NCBI RefSeq assembly: GCF_000283155.1
Contig: NW_004454173.1
Span: 10,749,546 to 10,813,545, forward strand
DNA: 64,000 nt
Origin: Ceratotherium simum simum
Taxonomy: Eukaryota; Chordata; Mammalia; Perissodactyla; Rhinocerotidae
Direction: 5' to 3'
Positions 21,766 through 33,358 of the stretch are shown one piece after another. The notes under the pieces are model-generated. The model saw only the letters and a list, made by a program, of their open reading frames with translations. It was not told where the DNA came from and did no database searches. Position 1 is the stretch's first letter; each line of letters opens with the position of its first letter. A program made the translations under genes and the position numbers.

Positions 21766-22298
21766 TTGTCCATTAGGATAGTGACAAATAAATACTACAT
21801 CGTTCACCTAGTAACTTTAAGGCTTATTCTGTTTCAACAGTAACATCGGTAGCTGCTATAGTACTTCAAATTCCTTTTGAGTCTGGAGTTCTCAGATGAG
21901 CCTCATTTATTCATGCATTTAGTAGATATTAAGTTCCTGCTGTATTTACGATATTGCGCTAGATAGATTGATTTAAGCTTTGCTCTGACTTTTAAATATT
22001 AACACTCGATTCACGTGGGTACATTCTAAATAATTCTTTCATTCTTTTCAATGCTTTGTGAAAATTTTCTTTGTTACTTCTTATAAACTTCTAGTATCTT
22101 ATAAAACTGTTGGAGAATTTGATCTGTGATGCTACATTGCTTTAAATTTTGCCCAAAGTTACTTCTTTGTGATATACGTTGATAAGTTTTTTATACTTTT
22201 CACTAGGGAAGCAGAATATGCTGTGATTTATAAAAGTCAATTAACTGGTGACAATTGAAGTGAGATACTTTTTGTGACCATCTTTTCTCCACTCACAG

Positions 22299-22640
22299 GA
22301 ACTAGAGGATAGACTCAGTTTACAAGATGGCATGTTAGAAAAAATTGTAGCTTTAGCAAAATCCATCAAGCAAAATACATCTTCAGTGGGACAGAAGATT
22401 ATTAAAGATGATATAAAATCCCTTAAGTGTAAACAAAAAGATTTGGAAAACAGACTTGAATCTGCTAAGCAGGAGACGGAAAATTGTCTCCACAGCATTC
22501 TCAAATCAAAATGCTCAACAGAAAAGAAAGAAAAGTTGTCTTCAGCAGTCAGAGAGAAGCAGGTCACGTCTGCTGTACAGGAGTCCACTCAGAACTCAGC
22601 TGCAGTGGAAAAGTTGGAGGAAGACGGGGAAATAAACAAG
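22299..22640 (+). CDS. SYNE2: SYNE2 exon w13
   Basis: Residues 717-830 (342 bp, phase 0-0), the second-longest exon here. ELEDRLSLQDGMLEKIVALA continues into a lysine-rich helix (IKDDIKSLKCKQKDLENRL). It then becomes a less ordered Ser/Gln/Glu-rich stretch ending EEDGEINK, probably a loop between repeats. Acceptor 'ctccactcacag', donor 'aag|gtaagt' (consensus). Confidence 0.95.
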
Positions 22641-23994
22641 GTAAGTGCTTGTGATTGCATCTCTAAGACATCGAGTCTGAGAATGAAGAGGTGTTGGGCT
22701 CTGAAAAGAGGGTCGTGAATCAAGCCTTCTGATTTCCTAATTAAACCCTCAATGTGCTGCCTACTTATGATGCCCACTTGTAAAAAGAGCCCTTAGAAAA
22801 CTCCAGGATTTCAGTGGTGAAATATTACTGTTCATCTGTTAAAATGTCAGTCATCAATTTAGGTTTATTATTCTCTCTGGTACGTAATCAGATTCAGTTT
22901 CTTGGGTCAAGAGCACAAAGGCAAATTAGAAAAGGCAAAAGAAAAGAAAATGTGCTTTACCCATTTTCTCAGAAAAAAATCCAAGAGCCCTATTTTTTTT
23001 TTCCTTTGGTTGATTTTATAATGAAATCAGAGACTGTTTGAAAGGATAGGTTCCTTTCTTTTTCTTCTTGTGTTAACCCTATACTGCAAATGTATTTTTA
23101 AATGTTGTCAGATCATTTGGTGTGAGAATAACAACATTCAGGCTCCTGATTTTCTCTGGGGAGAAGAAAGAAGAATGTTGTTTTGTTTTCATTCTAAACA
23201 ACCAAATAGGTACATTTTCCTGTGGCTCTTAAAGTGCTTTCTCATGGTTTAGAGATTGAAATGGAAAAGTCACAGACAAAGAGCCATCCAGGAAGCTATA
23301 TTTGAAAGGGTCTCCCTGTGAGGCAGCCTCTCACATCCCAGGGTTCGGGGGGGACAATAGCGAAGATTAGACCATTCCGGTGTAGTTCTCATCAGCTTTG
23401 TATGGAATACGTAATCAACAAGAGTGAAGAGAATATGCATTTCTGTTGTCTTCCTAGAGCAGAAATGCGCGGAGGATTAAAGGAACCAGATAGATTTTCT
23501 AGGAAAGTGTAAAACAAGGTTAAATGCTGACGGAGCATCTCACTGGCCATGAGAAAAGACTTTTTGTAAATCCCATCGTGTTAGATACAGATACCGCTAA
23601 GGCAATACATCTTACAGGATTAAGGGCCCTGTGGGTGAGACCCTTGAGGTTGTATATGTAAAACAAACTTTTTTTAACAGTATTTAAAGAGCAGTAGATA
23701 AGTAAAAACGGAAAAATACCTGAGTGCTTTCTATCCTAATACATGATGTTGCTAAAAGGAGTTCTCTAATAACTTTAAAATTACGGTCTCAGACCCTTGA
23801 CTGTGAACCCTCCAAATTCGAGTAAATTGAAAACTATATAAAGATCATAATCCAATAATAAGAATGTTTTTTAATTTATTAAGTTTTTACTTATCTTAAA
23901 TGATGTTATTGATAATTTATAATACTTCATTAAAATGATTTTTAAATTATTATTATTTAAAAAAATTTTTATCTAAGTTAAGTGAAGTAACAAG

Positions 23995-24390
23995 TTTTTT
24001 AGTGCCATTAAGTCGATTCCAACTCCTAGTGACCCTCTGGACAGCAGAGCGGAACCCTGCCCAGTCTTTTTGTGCCATCCTCTCACCTTCTGGCACTGTA
24101 TCAGACTCTGCTGCTCTTCATAGGGTTTTCATGGCCGATTTTTTCAGAAGTAGGTGACCAGTTCCTTTTTCCTAGTCTGTCTTAGTCTGGAAACTGCTGA
24201 AACCTGTCCACCATGGGTGGCCCTGTTGGTATTTGAAATACCACTGGCATAGCTTTCAGCATCACAGCAACACGCAGCTGCTGCAGGATGACAACCTACA
24301 GATGGGTGGTGTGTTTCCCTGACTGGGAAACGAACCCAGGTCATGGTGGTGAGAGCACCAGATCTTAATCACTAGACCATCAGGGCTGGC
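23995..24390 (-). mobile_element. tRNA-Glu-headed SINE, minus strand
   Basis: The minus strand begins with a tRNA-like head: 'tggtctagtgattaaga' (A box), then 'gctctcaccaccatgacc' and 'gggttcgtttcccagtcagg' (B box), close to tRNA-Glu rather than the ERE head. It ends near 'ggagttggaatcgacttaat', resembling RTE-type SINE tails. The target duplication aagtaacaa(g/a) is at 23985-23994 and 24391-24400. Non-ERE family, about 396 bp. Confidence 0.8.
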
Positions 24391-25219
24391 AAGTAACAAA
24401 TTAAGATATGATAAAAAGTGAGGACTGATTCATCTCTTAAGTTTTTAGGTATAAAAACTTACACCTAACGTAAAGAGAAATGGTAAAGAGGAACAACTAA
24501 TGCATTCTTAATTTATTGTTTTTCTAAAAACTCATAAAGCAACATAACAGCATAACTGGTATTGAATGATCTTTCTTCCCCCATCCTTCCCAAATGTCAA
24601 CCTAAATGACATAATTGCTCTTAAAAAAAGCCTGTTGTCTATAATTACTTCTTTAATTTCCTTGTCATTAGGTATAATTGCTAGTCAGTACATCCAAATT
24701 GTTTTTCTTTTCAAAAATTCTTGAGCATTTATAATTTCAATATTTAAGAAGGCATCCATAGAGAAATCCTGGAAGGTGAATGATCACAGGTACGGGCAAA
24801 ACATGCAGGGCGTCCAGCTGTGGGTGAGTGACCAGGAACACAGTGGAGTCAATACTAGAATGAGAAGGAAAACCACTTACTGGAGAAAGAGTTTTCAATC
24901 CTAGGGTAAATGATGTGTATTCTGGTGTCGTTTATCCTGGTAACTCAGTAAAAAAAAATTGTAATGGAACAAACACATAGGTGGGCCATGAGTTGACTCT
25001 GTCTCCAAGTATACTACTTTTCTCTTTCTGGCCAGCATGCAAATCTTGCTTCTTACTCTAGAGGTATTTTTCACAATTTAAGATTTATTCAACAATGGCT
25101 AGGTTGGCAGCTCTTCAATTTCTTTCCACTGTACTCTATAACCCACAAATTGTTAGTCTTGACAATGGAAGATTAAATAAAATTCTGTTATTTTTTTCTT
25201 TAATATGAATTCATCTGTA

Positions 25220-25700
25220 CATCCATTCAGTAAAATTTTATTGACCAGGCAATGAGGGCTTAGTGGTAGCAAAAATAGACATGGTCTCTCTATTCTCATA
25301 GAGCTTCTAGTCTAGAGGAGACACACATTCATCCACTAATTGCCTAATGAGAGTCTAATTACAGGAATTAAAGGAAGGAGCACATTTCCATGATAGTCCA
25401 TGATAAAGGAGTCTGACCTGAACTGTAGTCGGGGAGAGCTTCTCTAAGGAGGCAGCATTTGACCTGAGACTGGAAGGGTCGGTTGGAGTTACCAGAGCTC
25501 AGGGCTGGGTGTCGGGAGCATTCTTGACAGAGGAAATAGAATTTCCTCTTGTGTTGGGAGAAAGCATGAAGAATTTCAGAAACTGAAATAAGGCCACTGC
25601 CTAGAGGGTGGAGGACAGAGAGTGACAGAGGTGAGGCCTGAGAGGTAGGTGTAGCTGGCTGAATCATGAGCGCCTTACAGGTCGGGTTAACATTTTAGAC
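25220..25700 (-). repeat. L2-like remnant, minus strand
   Basis: 'ttttattgaccaggcaatgag', 'catagagcttctagtctag' and 'gagacacacattcatcc' follow the order of the antisense L2 tail ('catggagcttacattctag' in the family). Confidence 0.5.
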
Positions 25701-25822
25701 ATTATGCTAAGAGAAAGATGCAGTCTCTGAGACTGTTGATCTGCCTTTTGGTTTTGTCTCTAATTGTGATGATGTATGCTTATGCTTAGAATTGTTTTTC
25801 ACTGCTTCATATTGGAATTCTT

Positions 25823-26067
25823 TCTTTTTTTTTGTTTTTTTTTTCTGATGAAGATTAGCTCTGAGCTAACATCCATGCCAATCCTCCTCTTTTTGCTGAG
25901 GAAGACTGGCCCTGGGCTAACATCCATGCCCAGCTTCCTGTACTTTATATGGGACACCACCAAAGCATGGCTTGCCAAGCAGCGTGTCGGTGTGCTCCTG
26001 GGATCCGAACCTGGGCCACCAGCAGTGGAGCACGCGCACTTAACCGCTGCACCACGGGGCCGGCCCC
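25823..26067 (-). mobile_element. ERE SINE, minus strand (tandem-tail type)
   Basis: The target duplication cat(a/g)ttggaattctt at 25808-25822 and 26068-26082 encloses T-runs, two 'gagctaac/gggctaac' modules, the 'gggacaccaccaaagcatggc' segment and the tRNA-like head ending 'ccacggggccggccc'. Confidence 0.94.
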
Positions 26068-26659
26068 CATGTTGGAATTCTTAACAGAAGAAAGAACTAT
26101 ATCCTCTAGAGCTTGTATGACACTGTCCTACTGTTGGCAGGGTACAAGTGATAGATTTGGGCTTCTCACTGTCACAGCATTGTCATAGCCCTGGGGCCTT
26201 TGCCCCTGAATGGGAAAAGGGATAGTGAGGCTGTTATTGACTTAACTCTTGGCTGTGCTGATACATTAGCTAAGGCCGAGACAATGCTCAATTATTTAAA
26301 GCTCAGTGTTTTAAATGTTAAGAGTAAAATGTTTACTTCGTGAATTAAGGGACATAAAAATGAAAATGTCATGATCCTGTCCTTAAGGAGAGTTGATGAT
26401 ATTCTTTCTGTCACCTCCTATTCTTTTCCAAACAGACCAAACTCTAAGGAAAGATATGTAGTTGAAAAAGAGGAACTTTTTTTAAAAAGTAAACATAGTT
26501 GGCAATATAACTCAACCAGACTTTAGATAGAATGGTAATTTTCTACCTTAAATTTATTATTAACTTTGAAAATTCCATTTATGCTCAGAGACTTAATATG
26601 CACACTGTTTAAAAGTTATACTTTTTCTTAAGTTTATGCCAATCATAGATTTTTTTTTT

Positions 26660-28915
26660 TAAGGAGAAATTCCAGGAACTGTGGGGAAGAGAAAGAATCA
26701 GATGTCCAAGGCCTTAGAGTTCATAAGGGCTCATGAGAGGCCATGTATTGGAGTAGATACTCCAGAAAGACATAGGCCCTTGAAAAGCTTGTACGCTGGC
26801 AGAAGGGTGGGTGAGAAAATCTCTAACCCAGAAGCAAGCACAAATCTACACAAAGGCGTCATTTCTACCAGTCAGGCCAAAGAGATTCCCACAGTTGAGT
26901 AAAAAAAAGTCTGATAATGACGAGTTAGTATCAATCATTCAGTAACACCAAGGAACAGTCCGCCACAGGGAAAAGTCCTCATCACTACAAATGAGAGGAA
27001 TAATACGCTAAGCAAGTGAGCAATGCAGCAGTATGAAAGATATCATACAATAATATGTTTAAAATGATTCGTGATGTAAAAGAAGGATTTGAAATCATAA
27101 GGAAAGAATAAAATACTTTGAGAAAAAAGGGAACAACTGAAGACGAACAATATGGAACTAAATGAATATAGACTAAATAAAAATAGTCATTGAAATTAAG
27201 ATTTCTCTGGCCGGGTGAAACAGCAAACTTGACACAGCTTGAAGAGGGAATTAGTTAGCTGGACTATATGACTGAGGAAATTGCCCACAATCCAACACAC
27301 AGCTATAAAGAGACGGAAAATAGAAACGAGATTTTAAGAGACCCAGAGGCTGTCCTGAGATGGTGTAACACAATTCTGATAGGAATTCTCTAAGAGGAGA
27401 GAATAGAGAGAATGGAGGAAAAGCAAGGCTGGGAATTTTCTAGATTTGAGGAAAAATATGAATCCTCAGTTTCGGGAAGTACAGAGAGCCTTGAACAGGC
27501 TAAATAAAAATAAATTATTGCATAAATACATTGTAGTTAAACAGTAAATCACCAAAGCCAAAAAGAAGAATCTCAAAGGCAACCAGAGGAAAAAGAACAG
27601 TAATGTTGACAATAGATTTCTCAACACGGAAAGCCAGAGGGCAATGTAATAGCATCTTCATGCGGCTGGGAGAAAAATAGTTATCAACCTACACTTTGAT
27701 ATCCAGCTGAACTATCATTTTAGAATGAGGCAAAATACTTACATTTTCAGACAAGGACTGAATTTACCTATCACAAACCTCACACAAAAATATATTACAG
27801 AAAAACTTAAATGTGGAGAGAAAAATTTTAAAACCTTTGCAAGAAAATATAAAGAATATTTTTGTGATCTCAGGGTGTAAAAGACTTTCTGAAACAGGCC
27901 CTAAAAGCAGAAGCCAAACAGAAAAAGATTGATAAATTTGACTACATTAAAGTATTAAACTCTTGTTCAACAAAAGACACCACATACAAAGTTTAAAGAC
28001 AATCTACTGAAAGATAGTAATTGCAATGCATAAAACTGTTAGGTTAGTATCCAGAATATGAAAAGAACACCAAAAATCACAAACAACCCAATAAAAAATA
28101 GACAATGGATATGCAAAAGTAATACACAGAAGGTAAGACTCTTATGGCCAACGAGCGTATGAGAGTCACTCAGTCTTATTAGCAGTCAGGGAAATACCAT
28201 TAAAACAATAATGATATCAATTTTATACCCATTATTTTCGCAGACATTAAAGTCTGTTAGCACCAGATATTGGAGAAGGTTAGGGAAAATGCAAATTCTT
28301 TTATCATGCTGGTGGCAATAAAAACTGTAATTCAGTTTGGAGAACAACTCAGTAGCTATCTATTGAGAATCAAAAGGAGTAATTTCAGTTCTAGGAAAAC
28401 GTCCCAAAGAAATGCACACATATGTGCAGGAAGAACTACACATGGGTGTTTATCACAGCAATATCTATAATAGGAAAAACTGGAAACAATGGTATTGTCC
28501 ATAGCAGCCTGACAGATAAATAAGTCATGTTCATGCAGCCAGCAGAACACTACACAAAGCTACCATGACTGTACTGCATTTATATCTGTCACCACAGATA
28601 AAACACAAAACATACTGCTGAGTGGGAAAAAAACAAGTTATAAAATGATTCATACATGATTCCAATTTTATAAGAATTAAAAATATATAAAACAATACTG
28701 TATGAATACTAATATGTGTAGTAAAAGTATAAAAACATGAATATGTGGACTTGAGTGATTAGTTCTGGGGAGGAAGAGATGAAAAAGGGCTGAAGATTGG
28801 GCTTTAAATTATGTTTTTAATATGGAAAATTATGTCACATATATGTGTTGTGGATAATGAGTATTTGTTGTATTTTGTTCTTTTGAGTATGTTTGAAATA
28901 CATTATAATTCAAAA
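26660..28915 (+). mobile_element. HAL1/L1-like element, plus strand
   Basis: Plus-strand L1-type text without usable ORFs: 'aatctcaaaggcaaccagag', 'cggaaagccagagggcaatg' and 'tttcagacaaggactgaatt', then the 3' landmarks 'tggtggcaataaaaactg' and 'agaaatgcacacatatgtgc'. The ORF2 reverse-transcriptase region appears missing, which is why I favour a HAL1 (half-L1) type. Confidence 0.65.
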
Positions 28916-29734
28916 TAAAATGTCTCACATGAGCCTGCAAAATCGAAGTAAAATATAGCCAAGGGTGATGAGCAGAGGATGACTGGTTACGAAAGAATCT
29001 TTCCAGGAGCCAATCAGGACCTTGAGTTCCAACCTCCCTGGCGAGAGCAAAGGAATGTTGCCTTTTAAATTTGAAATGTTCGTTTGAGGGATTCTGTTGG
29101 ATTTTCTGCCAACGTAGAAATATGGCTTTTGGGATTGGTAAACAAGTAGTGTTTTGGGGTGATGTCAGGTTTTTTGGAACGTTCTGTGTGATCACTAAAG
29201 GCAGATTTCAAATGGCATGTTACAAATGTTGCTAGTCCTCAAGTCACTGGTCCATCAGGTAAGTGAGACCACCGGCTCTGAATTCTTAGTAGATGATTAA
29301 TAATAAGTGAGGTTTTCCTCGGGTCTAGTATCTAGGCCTTTAGCTCAGGCGCTCTAGTTCCGCAGGTGGATTTGAGGGGTTACTCTAAGTAACAGTAACC
29401 ACAGGTGGAAAGGAGGCAGGCATCCACTCACGTGACTGTGGCTTGTGGCAAAGAGCACCCAGTGGCCGATGAAGCCTGTGCTGTGGCACCTCTCTCCTCT
29501 CCTCTTACGGCTTTCCTGGATCTTTCCCCCTGAAATCTGCCCTCAGTGTAGATTTTAGCCATAGTTCTCATGAATAAATTGTTGGAACGGGAGGAAATTG
29601 GCAAAATCATTTCAATCATTTGCAGCCTTTTTAAAGAAGTGACTAAGTGCCAACTAAGTACTTCAAAACCAGTAACACTGGTCAGATGAATTTTCTTACC
29701 AGTTAGTATTGGTGAAGCTCTAGACTGTATCTGT

Positions 29735-29850
29735 TTTATTTAAATAAACTTTTAATTTTAGAGTCATCTTACATTTGCAGAAAGTTGCAAATATAGTACA
29801 GAAAGTTCCTAGTTTCCCCTATTGTTAACATCTTACGTTACTATCTAGGC
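29735..29850 (-). mobile_element. L1 3' UTR scrap, minus strand
   Basis: 'aaacttttaattttagagtc', 'acatttgcagaaagttgcaa' and 'gtacagaaagttcctag' match the antisense L1 3' UTR pattern also seen near 3020. Confidence 0.6.
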
Positions 29851-30039
29851 AGTATTTTTAAGACAATTCTACCTCGTTTGGGGATGTGGACATATTTTAT
29901 TCACAGACTTGAGACCTCAAAGATTTTGCTGACATGAAAGTGTATGGCAAAATTAAATGGTATTTTATTTATAAAGTAACTAGAAAATAAAAAATTATAC
30001 CTTAGCAAAATCATGGAAATCTTTTAAAATTACTGACAT

Positions 30040-30105
30040 GCTTGGTGCCTGCTACATGTAAGTACTCAACAAATATTTGTTGAAAGAATGAATAACTGAA
30101 TGCAG
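30040..30105 (+). repeat. L2 tail fragment
   Basis: Short phrase 'ggtgcctgctacatgtaagt...tcaacaaatatttgttga' followed by 'agaatgaata', typical of the 3' end of L2. Confidence 0.5.
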
Positions 30106-30522
30106 ATGCTGTCTCTGTGTATCCTGTTGAGAGCCTCAAGTTCTCATAGCTTTCACAAAAGATCAGATTACTCCATATATAACCGCCTGTCTTAGCCAGG
30201 TTGCAATTCTTACTGCTAATGGTTTAAGGCATAATTCATTCTTAATATCATGGAATCTTGGTGTTTCCTCCATCTCTCACCTTATTATTTTAAACTACCA
30301 ATAGGTAACATTGAATGCCTATTATTTGCCCTGTCCTCTGCATCATGGTGAATACTAAGTATAAACTTTGGAACTTTTACTTTTTCCTATACCTATTTCC
30401 TTTCTTTTAGACTGTAGATGATGCCTCAGTATCTAAATGAGCAATGCTAGATCCTATACTATCTTGTCAAAAGAGTTTTGTTTTTCTTGGGATACCAGTA
30501 TTGGCATTAAACATTATATGGA

Positions 30523-30826
30523 GGGCCAGCCCCATGGCTTAGCAGTTAAGTGCGCGCGCTCCGCTGCTGGCGGCCCGGGTTCGGATCCTGGGCACGGACC
30601 GACGCACCGCTTCTCTGGCCATGCTGAGGCCGCGTCCCACATACAGCAACTAGAAGGATGTGCAGCTAAGACATACAACTATCTACTGGGGCTTTGGGGA
30701 GAAAAAGGAGGAGGATTGGCAATAGATGTTAGCCCAGGGCCAGTCTTCCTCAGCAAAAAGAGGAGGATTAGCATGGATGTTAGCTCAAGGCTGATCTTCC
30801 TCACACAAAAAAAAAAAAACAAAAAA
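30523..30826 (+). mobile_element. Chimeric ERE SINE, plus strand
   Basis: Full-length head ('gggccagccccatggcttag') and B-box, body to 'ctatctactggggctttgg', then two successive ~50-bp modules beginning 'aggaggatt' and ending 'cttcctca', then an A-tail. The target duplication aacattatatgga is at about 30510-30522 and 30828-30840. Confidence 0.94.
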
Positions 30827-30986
30827 AAACATTATATGGAAAAATCATCTTTGGTAGTGCCTAAGTATACTTTTTAATAGTCTTCAATATGAGTAAAAAG
30901 AAGAAATTGGAATGTTTTCATCAAGAAAAATAAAAGTTTTATTTGGAAGGTAGGCTATTCAGCAATTAATCTTTTTATGTTTTCAG

Positions 30987-31142
30987 AATTCAGCTGTGGA
31001 AATGGTTTTATCAAAACAACTTTCTCTTGATGTTCAAGAAAGCATGAAAAACACTGAAGATGAGCAGAAAGTCAATGAGCTGCAAAATCAACCTTTAGAA
31101 TTAGATGTTATGTTAAGAAATGAACAGTTAAAGGAGATAGAG
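30987..31142 (+). CDS. SYNE2: SYNE2 exon w14
   Basis: Residues 831-882 (156 bp, phase 0-0): NSAVEMVLSKQLSLDVQESM, then ELQNQPLELDVMLRNEQ, ending KEIE. Tryptophan-free and rather polar, probably part of an inter-repeat segment. Acceptor 'atgttttcag', donor 'gag|gtatgg'. Confidence 0.92.
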
Positions 31143-31966
31143 GTATGGAAACAAGAAAAACACTGACAACATGATTGCATCATTTATCCAGTGCAATACA
31201 ATATATTTTAATTACCGAAAACTTGCACAGAGTGAAAAGTCTTATTTAACCTTTGCCTGATGATCAATTTGGCTACTCTATAATTACGTGCTAATCAGTA
31301 AGTTGTATAAATCTTTCCATTTAAAAAGTGGAAGAGTTTAATGAACATTAGTCTTCTTTCACTTTCACAAAGTTCCTAAAAACTTACTTATTCAGTAACA
31401 AAATTTGGAGATTCTGTCTTGTCATCCTTCTTTTTCTTAGCCATATGTCCTTTTATTTTTCCTAATTATCAACATTATGGGGTACTCCTTCTTTGTTTTT
31501 ACAGCTGTATTTACATAGGTGTATTTATGTGTTTATGTGTGTATAGCTATGTTAACTAATCTGAAAGTCTAGTACGTGGCCATGGTTTTAAAAATGGCCC
31601 CTACAGTTGTAGCTAAGTTTATGTAACAGTAAACATGTATCTAAAACAAGAAAAAGAGATGATGCATGTAAATAATAAAAAATAAGATAAATCTTCCTTT
31701 AGACATTGCAGAAACTTTGAACACAATAGGGTGATCTAATTGCTATTAAATGCTAGACCAATGGTGAGTTCTAGTTAGATTGATCTAGTTAGTTAGATCT
31801 AGTTAGACATGATTCTAGTGAAAAATCTTTTAAATGTCAGGACCTTAGTTTCTCTGTGTACAAGTGAAATATTTAAAGCATCTTCTTGGGACAGAATGTG
31901 CTGTTGGAAGGAAAAGAAAATGAGTGAATGAGTGTATATTTACTGATTTTCTTGACTTATTTGTAG
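31143..31966. other. SYNE2: Intron w14-w15
   Basis: 824 bp of AT-rich sequence with a short local duplication ('gatctagttag' near 31780-31805); no repeat family recognised. Confidence 0.8.
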
Positions 31967-32232
31967 AAATTATATACCCAGTTAGAAGCAAAGAAAGCAG
32001 CCATTGAACCACTGGAACAAACTGAAGACCTCAACGAAACAGAAATAAGTGCCTCAGTTCTCCCCAGTACAAGCTTTTCAGTGCACCACTTGGACCATCT
32101 GCTTCAGGCGCTTATTACTTTGAAGAAAAATAAAGAAAGCCAATGTTGTCTCCTTAAAGATTTTCAGGAACACCTCACTGCAGTTGAATCCTTAATGAAA
32201 GCCTTGTTGACAGAAAAGGACAGTCTAAAAGT
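31967..32232 (+). CDS. SYNE2: SYNE2 exon w15
   Basis: Residues 883-970 and two bases of 971 (266 bp, phase 0-2): KLYTQLEAKKAAIEPLEQTE, a Ser/Pro-containing linker, then HHLDHLLQALITLKKNKESQ, CCLLKDF and EKDSLK. Donor 'aaagt|gtaagt' contains two adjacent GT; the second gives the frame that fits the giant exon. Confidence 0.94.
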
Positions 32233-33358
32233 GTAAGTATAATAATTTAGGACTTGCATTCATTCATTTTGTTCAAGCACAGCCTCCACTACTTTGGACA
32301 GGCCCAGGGTTTTAAGAGTTTATACTATAAAAGGATATAATGATTTTAATACTACAATATGAAAATTAATTCTATATGGAAGCCATTTAAGAAAACTCTG
32401 TTGGTTTCATGCAAAAAATTTTATTATTTATGTGAATTTTACAGTTAAATTTTATAAATTAATTTATTAAACAATTAATTCATGCTATAAATATCTGCAA
32501 AATAGATTTGAGTTCTATGGAATTCAGTATTCTTTTTGTCAAGAATTTATCCTCAACTGTGGGGGTGGAGAGAAACATTATGTATACAATTGTTTAGTAT
32601 CAGTATAGTTTATTTTTTTATTTTTTTTATTATTATTTTTTTGTGTGAGGAGGACCAGCCCTGAGCTAACATCCATGCCAATCCTCCTCTTTTTGCTGAG
32701 GAAGATTGGCCCTGGGCTAACATCCATGCCCATCTTCCTCTATATGGGATGCCGCCACAGCATGGCTTAACAAGCGGTGTGTCGGTGCTCGCCCGGGATC
32801 CAAACTGGCGAACTCTGGGCCGCCGCAGCGGAGCGTGCGCACTTAACCGCTTGCACCACCGGGCCAGCCCCAATATCAGCATCGTTTGGAACATATATGT
32901 ATTGTAATGGTTTCTTTAAAAATATGTACATTCCTTTTGGCTTTAATTGATGGCAAATGGTTGTAGATATAGTCTTAATATGTAAAACACTTTCTCTTTC
33001 CTAAAGAGGTTTATTTTATACTTACGTCTAAATGGGATTTACTTTCAATGATATCCCTTGAGGAAACAATTTTATATTCAAAATATTAGCCTGATGATTA
33101 CACTTTCTTAGTCAATATCTGTATGATTATTGTTGGAAAAACGATAACAAAGGGATTGGATGTTGTGGTAATTTCTCTTAGTCCTAGACTAATCTTTATG
33201 CAAGGTTCTGATTTTTATTTTAAGGACAGAGTACTCTTATAGACAATCTAATCTTTTCTTCTGTGAATTCGAAGTAGAATTAATTTCTTTTAATGACCTC
33301 TAACTGCATGTTGATGTATAATAGATATTAACAAGCTCCATTTTTTTTATTTTTCTAG
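32233..33358. other. SYNE2: Intron w15-w16
   Basis: 1,126 bp, AT-rich, with one ERE (32613-32873). 32880-33350 shows nothing recognisable and ends in a T-rich acceptor tract. Confidence 0.8.
32613..32873 (-). mobile_element. ERE SINE, minus strand (tandem-tail type)
   Basis: T-rich start, 'gagctaacatccatgccaat' and a second 'gggctaacatccatgcccat' module, 'gggatgccgccacagcatgg', head ending 'gggccagcccc'. The flanks tatcagtatagttt and tatcagcatcgttt form an aged duplication. Confidence 0.92.

Larger units (their letters stand above)
19870..22298. other. SYNE2: Intron w12-w13
   Basis: 2,429 bp. ERE at the left end, MIR/L2-like remnants at 20900-21760; 20150-20890 and 21770-22298 show nothing definite. 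Confidence 0.75.
22641..30986. other. SYNE2: Intron w13-w14 (8.3 kb)
   Basis: The longest intron in the window. Recognised content: tRNA-Glu-type SINE, L2-like remnant, two EREs, a HAL1/L1-like element and an antisense L1 scrap. 22641-23984, 24401-25220 and 28916-29730 contain no element I can name, and no exon-like open frame flanked by splice sites. Confidence 0.75.

Noticed and set aside
24300..24390. tRNA gene candidates from A/B-box motifs
   Set aside because: The tRNA-like parts at this SINE and in all EREs lack a complete acceptor stem and are followed by SINE bodies, A-tails and target duplications.
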